A DNA stretch of 64,000 nucleotides from JAOSJL01 sp963704035. GTDB lineage: Bacteria > Actinomycetota > Acidimicrobiia > IMCC26256 > JAOSJL01. The notes beneath the pieces are model-generated. The model saw nothing but the letters and a program-made list of their open reading frames with translations. It was not told the DNA's origin and ran no database searches. This document shows positions 42,365 to 50,300 of the stretch, piece after piece. How positions within the stretch are numbered: position 1 is the stretch's first letter; each line of letters begins with the position of its first letter. The stretch lies in NCBI GenBank assembly GCA_963704035.1, contig CAVPGR010000004.1, positions 682,001-746,000 on the forward strand, in the 5' to 3' direction. Made by a program: the position numbers and the translations under genes.

Positions 42365-43086
42365 CGTTCGTCGGGATCGCCACGCCACGGTGGCGTACGG
42401 GGGAGGTCGAAAACCGCGTCGCGTCGCCGACCCTCGATGGCGTCGAAGGCGATATCGAGCCAGTGTTGGCCACCGGCGAGAGGCTGTGGGATGGCGTCGC
42501 GCGCGAAGAAACCGACATCGCGCGTCTCCAGCGGGTGGGGCGTCAACTCACCTCCGATGGCATCGCAGTGGAAGACGAGAGTGTAGAGAGGAAGGCGTGC
42601 GAACCCGAGGCGCAGGCCGTCGAAGACCGCTATCAGCGATCGCACCTCCACCTCGATGCCGGTTTCCTCGACGACCTCCTTCACGGCGATCTCCGACGGC
42701 GAGTAGCCGACGTCGGCCCAACCCACCGGATAGAGCCACACCCCGAAGTCGGATCGCTGGGTCAACAGGATCTCGCCGTCGTCGTTGCCGACGACAGCCG
42801 CGACGGCGATCTTCGGAGTGACGTATCCGGCAACGCCGTCGCCCACGGTCGCGAGCCAGTCTTCGAAGAGCGCGTCGGCCTCGACCTCCTCGATGGCGGC
42901 CGACCGGATGTCGGCGGCGATCCGAAGCACCTCTTCGAAGCGCTCGCGTTCATAGAGACTCTCCGTGAACCCGAGGCCTGTGCGGGCGATACCCGAGAGA
43001 GCCTCCGCCCAGCGCAACAGGTCTGACCCCGATACCGCGTCGAAGGCGCCCGGGCCTCGCGTGCTCCCGGAGCGGTCTGGTGTCAT
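42361..43086 (-). CDS. Nudix hydrolase with N-terminal helical domain
   Basis: 241 residues. The N-terminal ~90 residues are a NUDIX_N-like helical region (LLRWAEALSGIARTGLGFT). The Nudix domain starts at KIAVAAVVGNDDGEILLTQR, and the Nudix box is GYSPSEIAVKEVVEETGIEV; it keeps the EExG core but has Lys-Glu in place of Arg-Glu. It likely hydrolyses a nucleoside-diphosphate-X compound such as an ADP-sugar. It overlaps glnD by 4 bp at its start. Confidence 0.88.
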   Translation of the reverse strand: MTPDRSGSTRGPGAFDAVSGSDLLRWAEALSGIARTGLGFTESLYERERFEEVLRIAADIRSAAIEEVEADALFEDWLATVGDGVAGYVTPKIAVAAVVGNDDGEILLTQRSDFGVWLYPVGWADVGYSPSEIAVKEVVEETGIEVEVRSLIAVFDGLRLGFARLPLYTLVFHCDAIGGELTPHPLETRDVGFFARDAIPQPLAGGQHWLDIAFDAIEGRRRDAVFDLPRTPPWRGDPDER

Positions 43087-45647
43087 CGCCCGGAAGCGTA
43101 GGTGTCCGACGCGACGCGTCGCTCGAGCGTCGAATGGACGCGCTCCAATGTGGCGGCGTCGGTGAACTTACCGACCTGAGGATCGACGACATAAAACGTG
43201 TCGATGACCTCCTCGCCCAGTGTGGCGACCTTCGCGACGGTGACGTCGAGCCCGATCTCGGTCAGCGCCGCGGTGAGGTCGTAGAGAAGCCCGACACGGT
43301 CGCCGGCCCGCACCTCGACGACCGTCGCGAAGTCGGAAGCCTCGAGATCGATCATGATCTCCGTGGGCTTCGTGTCGGACACCGCCTTGTGGTAGCGGCT
43401 GACGTGTTCAGAGACCCGGGCGTCGAGGTCGACATCACCGGCGAGCGCATCACGCAGCGTGTCCCGAGCCGCCTCGACTCCCTCTTCCTCTCCGAAGCGA
43501 TCGAAGCGGTCGAGCCCGCGAAACACCTCGAGTGCGACGCCGTCGGTCCGCGTGAAGACCGCGGCTTCCCTGACCACGAATCCCGACACTGCCAAGACTC
43601 CCGCGACAAGAGACAGCAGCCCGACGCGGTCGGGAGCAACCACCGTGCATTCCACCAGGCCTTCGACGTCGCGGACCATCTCCAATGCAACCGGATCCGC
43701 GTCCATCAGAGCGCGGTGACGTTCCATGACCGACGCCTCGAACGCGAGTGAATAGCCGGTCGGCATGGAATCGAGAAACTCCGTGGCCGCGTCCGCCCCG
43801 ATCCTCTCTGCGAGCGCAGCGCGGACCTCGGCCGCCTGTCCGGTGCCGGCCTCTCCCCTCTCCAAGAGCACCGACGCCTTGATGAACAGCTCGCGAACCA
43901 GGGCGGCCTTGGCCTGCCCCCACGCCGCCGCCCCGGTTGCCAGTGAGTCGCCGATCGTCAGGAGGTAGAGAAGCCGGAGCCGGTTCGCCGTCCCGGCCAG
44001 GTTGGCGACCCTGGCGATCGTCGTCTCCTCGGCGAGGTCACGACGCGTCGCCGTGTCGGCCAGAAGGAGGTGGTGGAGCACCAACCAGACGACCGTGCCC
44101 GTCGACTCGATGTCGAGCCCGATCCGTCGGCACACCGTGGCGGCCATGTCGGCACCCCGCTCCGAGTGGTCGCCGGACCCCCCTTTGCCGATGTCGTGCA
44201 GAAGGGCCGCGAGCAACAGCAATTCCGGCCGAGTGACGTTCGCCGCCACGCGGGCGTCCACGGGATCGCTGTCGGGCCCCGGATCGAGGAGCTCCGCGCA
44301 CTGCGTGACGGCCTCGAGAAGGTGCCGGTCGATCGTGAACCGGTGGTACGCGTTGCGCTGCGGGCGTGATCTGACGCGGTTCCATTCGGGGAACAGGGTC
44401 ACGAGGAGCCCGTAGTGGTCGAGCGACTCGAAGACCGACAATGCGGGACGGCCGGCTCTCAGCACCCGCAGGAACGCATCGCGGTCGTCGGGCGTCCAGT
44501 CGGGTGCGGGCGAACCCTCCAGGCGCTCGAGGGTCGCCCGGTCGATCGGAACCGAACGTTGCGCCGCCGCGGCCGCCACCCGCAGGACGAGCGCCCCCGT
44601 CACCTCGGTGTCGGGGCCCACGACGACCCGTCTGTCGCGAAGGATCACGCCGTCGTCGATCTGCTTGTCGCGACGCCCGAGACGGCCCAGTGGCCCCCGT
44701 TGGGCCGACGCCAGGCGCTCACGGCAGTCACTCGTGATCCACACCACGGCACGAGCGACCTCCGAGAGATCGCCGATCAGATCATCGGCGCTGGCGGACC
44801 CGATGTGCTCCGCCACGGCGTCCTGCTCCTGAAGCGTGAGCCGATCACCACTCGATCTGGTCACGCGGTGAAGAGCCACCCGGGCGTCGAGCAGGCGTTC
44901 GCGCGCCCCGGACAGTTGCGCCGGGTGATGCGGCTCGAGGTAGCCGCCGGCGACGAGGGCTTCGGTCCCGCCCGGAGCACCCAGTGTCCACCCTGACCAG
45001 CGGGGAGCAACCACATCCCGCAACCCGCCGAAACCCACCTTGAGATCGGGCTCGAGCATCTCGGCCACCGGACCCGGGTCGAGAGCCCGTTGCGCCGCGC
45101 GCTCGGAGAGCTCGCCGAGAATCCTCTTCCGTCGTTTGACGGCCAGCGACCGGACGTGGGCCACGAGTCTCTCGGTCAGGAGTGGATCGCCCGCTACGTG
45201 ACGGGCGTCGAGCATCGCCGTGAGTGAATCGAGGTCCTCGTCCCCCGCGGCGACCGCCTCGCTGACCGAACGCGTCGAGTGACCCAGATCGAAGTCCGCG
45301 TCCCAGAACGGATACCAGAGCGCGTCTGCCGGGCGGAGGTCGCTGATGCGCCGGTCGTGGAGAAGCATCACGTCGATGTCCGAGCCGGGACACAGTTCGC
45401 GACGGGCGTAGGACCCGAGAGCGACGACAGCCGCGCCACCCTCGGCAGCGTACGGTTCGAAAAGAGACGTGAAAGCGGAGTCGACGGCCCGCGCGTACTC
45501 CCAGCCGAACACGAGACCCCGGAGAGTGTGATCCTCGACGAGTGCGGCCCGCGTCGCCCGGAGGGTGGCCGCGTCGATCGGGGCTCCTTCGGGCGCCTCG
45601 TCAGACAGCGTCGGAGCCCTCTTCCCCGGTGCGGATACGAACGACAT
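43083..45647 (-). CDS. glnD: [protein-PII] uridylyltransferase/uridylyl-removing enzyme GlnD
   Basis: Senses glutamine and adds or removes UMP on PII. About 854 residues with all domains: nucleotidyltransferase (ALGSYARRELCPGSDIDVML), GlnD helical linker (FGGLRDVVAPRW), HD hydrolase (LLAALLHDIGKGGSGDHSE) and two ACT domains (VVAPDRVGLLSLVAGVLA, VRAGDRVGLLYDLTAALTE). The ATG at 45647 is the best start and overlaps the 3' end of glnB by 47 bp; an ATG at 45680 lies deeper within glnB. Last of the amtB-glnB-glnD nitrogen module. Confidence 0.95.
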   Translation of the reverse strand: MSFVSAPGKRAPTLSDEAPEGAPIDAATLRATRAALVEDHTLRGLVFGWEYARAVDSAFTSLFEPYAAEGGAAVVALGSYARRELCPGSDIDVMLLHDRRISDLRPADALWYPFWDADFDLGHSTRSVSEAVAAGDEDLDSLTAMLDARHVAGDPLLTERLVAHVRSLAVKRRKRILGELSERAAQRALDPGPVAEMLEPDLKVGFGGLRDVVAPRWSGWTLGAPGGTEALVAGGYLEPHHPAQLSGARERLLDARVALHRVTRSSGDRLTLQEQDAVAEHIGSASADDLIGDLSEVARAVVWITSDCRERLASAQRGPLGRLGRRDKQIDDGVILRDRRVVVGPDTEVTGALVLRVAAAAAQRSVPIDRATLERLEGSPAPDWTPDDRDAFLRVLRAGRPALSVFESLDHYGLLVTLFPEWNRVRSRPQRNAYHRFTIDRHLLEAVTQCAELLDPGPDSDPVDARVAANVTRPELLLLAALLHDIGKGGSGDHSERGADMAATVCRRIGLDIESTGTVVWLVLHHLLLADTATRRDLAEETTIARVANLAGTANRLRLLYLLTIGDSLATGAAAWGQAKAALVRELFIKASVLLERGEAGTGQAAEVRAALAERIGADAATEFLDSMPTGYSLAFEASVMERHRALMDADPVALEMVRDVEGLVECTVVAPDRVGLLSLVAGVLAVSGFVVREAAVFTRTDGVALEVFRGLDRFDRFGEEEGVEAARDTLRDALAGDVDLDARVSEHVSRYHKAVSDTKPTEIMIDLEASDFATVVEVRAGDRVGLLYDLTAALTEIGLDVTVAKVATLGEEVIDTFYVVDPQVGKFTDAATLERVHSTLERRVASDTYASGR

Positions 45648-45939
45648 CGTCCACGGGCACCGACCAAACCTTCCCATCACCGATCTTGCCGGTGCGGGCC
45701 GATTCCACCAGGGCGCGCGTCACCGCTTCGGCCTCGGCGTCGTCGACGAGGATCTCGACGCGGACCTTCGGAACGAAGTCGATCGTGTACTCCGCCCCCC
45801 GGTAGACCTCGGTGTGTCCGCGTTGGCGGCCGAAGCCCTGGACCTCCGAGACGGTCATACCGTGTACACCGAGGTCCTTCAGACCCTCTTTGACGTCGTC
45901 GAGCTTGTGCGGCTTGACGATTCCGACCACGAGTTTCAC
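45601..45939 (-). CDS. glnB: nitrogen regulatory protein PII (GlnB/GlnK)
   Basis: 112-residue PII signal protein that integrates 2-oxoglutarate, ATP/ADP and glutamine status. The T-loop has YRGAEYTIDFVPK with Tyr51, the residue uridylylated by GlnD (adenylylated in some Actinomycetota). VGIVKPHKLDDVKEGL begins the protein, and TGKIGDGKVWSVPVDD is the B-loop signature. Sitting between amtB and glnD, it is functionally GlnK-like and probably gates AmtB. Confidence 0.96.
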   Translation of the reverse strand: MKLVVGIVKPHKLDDVKEGLKDLGVHGMTVSEVQGFGRQRGHTEVYRGAEYTIDFVPKVRVEILVDDAEAEAVTRALVESARTGKIGDGKVWSVPVDDVVRIRTGEEGSDAV

Positions 45940-45979
45940 GAGACCCTCCTGTTGACCGGCAGGCTATCTGCGTTTCTCA

Positions 45980-47216
45980 TCATCCACGCTCGCTGAACGA
46001 GTACGCCGTCTCGGAGTGCTGCGTCAGGTCGAGACCCTGCGATTCGTCCTCGGCGCTGACCCGGATCCCGTCGGGCAGGAAGGCCCGCAGGGCGAGCAGG
46101 ATCGCTCCCGTCACCACGAACGAGAAGGCCATCACGACGACCACAGCGAGGATCTGCTCCCCGAGCAGGTTCCACCCACCGCTGCCGAAGAAGACCCCGT
46201 CGGCACCGGCGGGGTTCACCGACGCATCGGCGAAGAACCCCAGGAGGACGGATCCCACGATCCCCCCGACGAGGTGGATGCCGACGACGTCGAGCGAATC
46301 GTCGTAGCCGAACCGGAACTTCACACTCACGGCGAAGTAGCACAGGGCGCCGGCTGCGAAGACCGATGATGAGCGGTGCCACCCCACCCACGAAGCCCGC
46401 GCACGGGGTGATCGCCACGAGACCGGCGACGGCGCCCGACGCCGCGCCCAGAGTTGTGGCGTGACCGCCGCGGATCCTCTCGAAGAGCAGCCACCCGAGC
46501 ATGGCGGCCGCCGCGGCGAGGTGGGTGTTGACGAGAGCCTGGGCGGCGATGCCGTCGGCGGCGAGGGCGGATCCGGCGTTGAACCCGAACCAGCCGAACC
46601 ACAGGATCCCCGTGCCTATCAGCGTGAGTGGCAGCGAGTGCGGAAGCATCGGCTCCCTGGGCCAGCCCCTGCGGCGCCCGAGAATGATCACGGCGACGAG
46701 GGCGGCGGCACCGGCGTTGATGTGCACGACCGTGCCCCCCGCGAAGTCGAGCGCGCCACGCTGAGCGAGCCAGCCGCCGCCGAAGATCCACTTGGCAACG
46801 GGCGTGTAGACCAGCACGACCCAGAGGCCCACGAACCAGGCCCAGGCGCCGAAGCGCATGCGATCCGCGACGGCACCGGAGATCAGCGCCGGTGTGATGA
46901 TGGCGAACGTCATCTGGAACGCCATGAAGGCGAGCATCGGCAGACCGGCGTCGTTGAGGTCTGTCAGGTCCCTCAGGCCGACGAAGTCGAAGTTGCCGAT
47001 GACCCCTCCGCCGCTTCCGCCGAACGCCAGTGAATAGGCGAACAGAGCCCACAGCACGCTGACGAGGCCCATGCACCACACGTTCTGCATGAGCATGCCG
47101 AGCGTGTTCTTCGACCGGACCATCCCCCCGTAGAACAGGGCGAGGCCCGGCGTCATGAACACCACGAGCGCAGTGGAAATGAGGACCCAGGCCGTGTTGC
47201 CCGCGTTCAGCTCCAT
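45980..47216 (-). pseudogene. amtB: ammonium transporter AmtB, frameshifted
   Basis: A polytopic Amt/MEP ammonium channel split over two frames. The first (47216 to about 46375) carries GNTAWVLISTALVVFMTPGL, ALFYGGMVRSKN, NAGAAALVAVIILGRRRGWP and LWFGWFGFNAGSALAAD up to CAGFVGGVAPLIIG. The second (about 46380 to 45980) resumes with AAGALCYFAVSVKFRFGYDD, DVVGIHLVGGIVGSVLLGF and the C-terminal tail. One extra base near 46365-46385 explains the break. If real, it removes the last ~130 residues. Because glnB and glnD are intact, sequence error is a fair alternative. The ATG at 47216 follows GGGAGGT. Confidence 0.88.
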
Positions 47217-47224
47217 GGTCACCT

Positions 47225-47240
47225 CCCGTTAAGGAACGGG
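47225..47240 (-). promoter_or_regulatory. hairpin abutting the amtB ribosome-binding site
   Basis: CCCGTT (47225-47230), loop of four, AACGGG (47235-47240): a perfect 6-bp stem in the amtB leader. On the mRNA its 3' arm ends in GGG, which is also the first part of the GGGAGGT Shine-Dalgarno, so folding would partly mask ribosome access. Regulation is inferred. Confidence 0.4.
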
Positions 47241-47335
47241 GGCAGCGTCACCCGGGCCTGTTTCGGAGGTGATGCCCGCGTGTTACGGCAGTGTGAACAG
47301 CCGGCGGTGGCCTACTGCGGAGCCCCGGTGGAATG

Positions 47336-50300
47336 TCAGGCGCGCGGTGCGGCCCGGCGACGACGAGCCGCGGACAGGTAGTCGACGGACTCCATGAGGG
47401 CCGACCCGGGGGGCCGCCAGCTCCGCTTCGGCCCTATGAGCACCTCGAAGTCACCAGCGGGCTGAGGTGGTGCGAAAAAGAAGCCCTGCGCGTAATCGCA
47501 ACCGAGAGCGAGGAGTTCGGCCAACTGCTCGCTGGATTCCACACCTTCGGCGACGACCTGCATCTCGAGGGCGTCCGCCAGACTGATCACCGCTCCCACG
47601 ATCGCGGAGTCTTCGCCATCGCGACCCAGTCCCGTGACGAACGATCGGTCGATCTTGACGAGGCTGACAGGGAGACGTCTCAGGTAGCCCAGCGACGAGT
47701 AGCCGGTTCCGAAGTCGTCGATCCCGAGGTTGACGCCCAGGCCGTTCAGATCGGACAACGTGCGCATCGTCGCTTCCGTGTCGTCCATGAGGACGTCCTC
47801 GGTGATCTCGAGCGCGATGTGGTCGGGATCGACACCGCTCTGTTCCAGGGCGCTCCGGACCTGATCGACGAGCCCCGGGTTCGAGAGCTGTCGCGCCGAG
47901 AGGTTCACCGCCACCGTGAAGGGATCCTCGGTGGCAGCGCGCGACTGCCAGATCGACGCCTGGCGGCAGGCCTCTTCCAGGACCCACGCTCCGAGACTGA
48001 CGATCAGGCCTGTCTCCTCGGCCAGGTTGATGAACTCGACGGGAGCCACGAGGCCGCGCTCGGGGTGCCGCCAACGCACGAGCGCCTCGGCTCCGACACA
48101 ACGGGCGTCGTTCAGCGAGACGATCGGCTGGTAGAAGACCTCGAACTCCCCGCGTTCCACCGCCCGGTGGAGGGCCGTTTCGGTCTCGAGCCGCTCCACG
48201 GCGGTGGCGCGCATCGCGTCGTCGAAGACCACGTGGCGGGCCTTGCCCTCCTCCTTGGCCCGGTACATCGCTGCGTCGGCGTCACGCAGAAGCGACTGCG
48301 GCCGATCCTCGACACCCGTGGCGAGAGCGATGCCGATACTGGCGGTGAGGTAGGCCTCTTCTTCACCTTTGAGCGGGAACGGTCGGATGATCGCGTCGAG
48401 GAGCCGGTCCGCGATCTCCCGCGGTTCGACACGCGCGTCGACGAGGTCGTCGCACAGAACCGTGAACTCGTCACCGCCGAAACGGGCGACGGTGTCGCCG
48501 GGTCGCAGCGCCGCCTCCAGGCGCCGTGCAACGGCCACGAGTAGATCGTCACCGGTGTCGTGGCCGAGGCTGTCATTGATCATCTTGAAACGGTCGAGGT
48601 CGAGGAACAGGACGGCACAGGAGGTGTGCGAGCGCCGGGAGCGGGCCAGCGACTGCTGGAGACGGTCGAGGAACAGGGCACGGTTGGGAAGGCCGGTCAG
48701 GGGGTCGTGCAGAGCCTGGTGGCTGAGTTCCGCCTCGGCACGGGCCCGCTCGACCGCGATACCCACCAAGCTGGCCACCGTCTGGGCGACGCGGCGGTCC
48801 GCGTCGCTCGGAGTCCGCTTCTCCGTCTGGTTGCACACGACGACGCCGAGAAACTCATCGCGCAACGATGCGCTCACCGGTGTGATCCAGACTCCTTCGA
48901 TGCCTGCCGCGGCGGCGTGGCTGACGAGGTCGGGGGCGACGGTGGAGGCGAGGCGTTCCACGTCGACGTTGTCGCTACGGGCCAGGAGCTTCTCCATGCC
49001 GGGCGTCGTGTCGCCGCCCACCTCGTGTTCGACCCACGCGACGTAGTCGGACGGGAGACCGGGAGCTGACATTCCGGTGACAACCCCCGCCTTCGCGTCG
49101 TAGAGCACGATCGCCGCCTTCGTTTCCGGCACGTGGCCTTCGAGCATGCGGCACAGCTCGTCGAACACCTGGGACTGGTCCGCACCGCGCGCGACCATCT
49201 CGAGGATGTTCGACTGCTCCTCGACGAACCGCTCGGCCTGCCGGCGGTCGGTGACGTCGAGCCCGACCACCTGATACTCGTGGCGGTCCTCATCGGCAGT
49301 GTGGTCACTGATGGCGCGCAGCGTCCAGTGCACCCACCGACTCCGACCGCCGCCGATGTCCAGCGGCGCCTCCTCGACCGTCGTGCGACCCGGCGTCGTC
49401 TGCTGCATCCGGCGCCGAAGAGCGAACTTCGATTCTCCGGGTGGAAGATCGAAGACGCTGCTCCCCACGAGATCGTCGGGCATGAACCCCAGCGCCCGCG
49501 CGTAAGCGAGGTTGACAAACGTGATCGTGCCCTCCTCGGTCCAGCGACAGATCAGTTCCGTCTGGTCCTCGACGATCGCCCGGTAGCGGGCCTCGCTCTC
49601 TCTGAGGGCATCCTCGGCCTCCTCGCGGTCGGTGATGTCGCGGGTCGTGATCACGAGCCCGCCGACCGCAGGGTCGTCGAGCAGATTGTCGGCCATCGTC
49701 TCCACGACCCGCCAGCCACCGTCCTTTGCTCGGACCCGGTACTCCAGCGCCCGGAAATCGCCACCCGCCATGAGGTCCGTGAACTCGGCGACGACCCGCT
49801 CGACGTCATCGGGATGGATCTGTTCCACGGTCTCGTAGCCGTTGGCCGTGTCGCCGACCACCTCACGCGCCGAAGGGCTCACGTAGGTGAGATCCCCGTT
49901 CGCGGCCATGACCACGATCGCGTCGCTCGTGTTCTGCACCAGCGCCTTGAACCGCTCTTCGCTGCGGCGGAGCACCTCTTCGGCGCGCTTGCGCTCACTG
50001 ATGTCGCGGGTGGTGAGGACGATGCCACCAATGGCGGGGTCGTCGAGGAGGTTGACGGCGATCGACTCCACGGCGCACCACGTTCCGTCAGCTCGGCGGA
50101 TCCGGTACTCGGTGCCCGGACCCTGCCCGCCCTCGTCGATGCGTCGAGCAAACAACTCGCGTGCCCTCTCGGCCTCCTCGGGCGCGATGAAGTCGAAGAT
50201 GGTCTTCCCGAGGAGGTCGTCCGCCGAGTATCCGAGCATGTCGTCGGTGTCAGCTGTCGTGTACGTGATGGTCCCGTCGGCGTCGACGATCGAGATCAGG

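Noticed and set aside
47260..47286. Annotating a GlnR box upstream of amtB
   Set aside because: Only two half-sites (GTAAC and GAAAC) fit and their spacing is not canonical; kept only as a weak remark.
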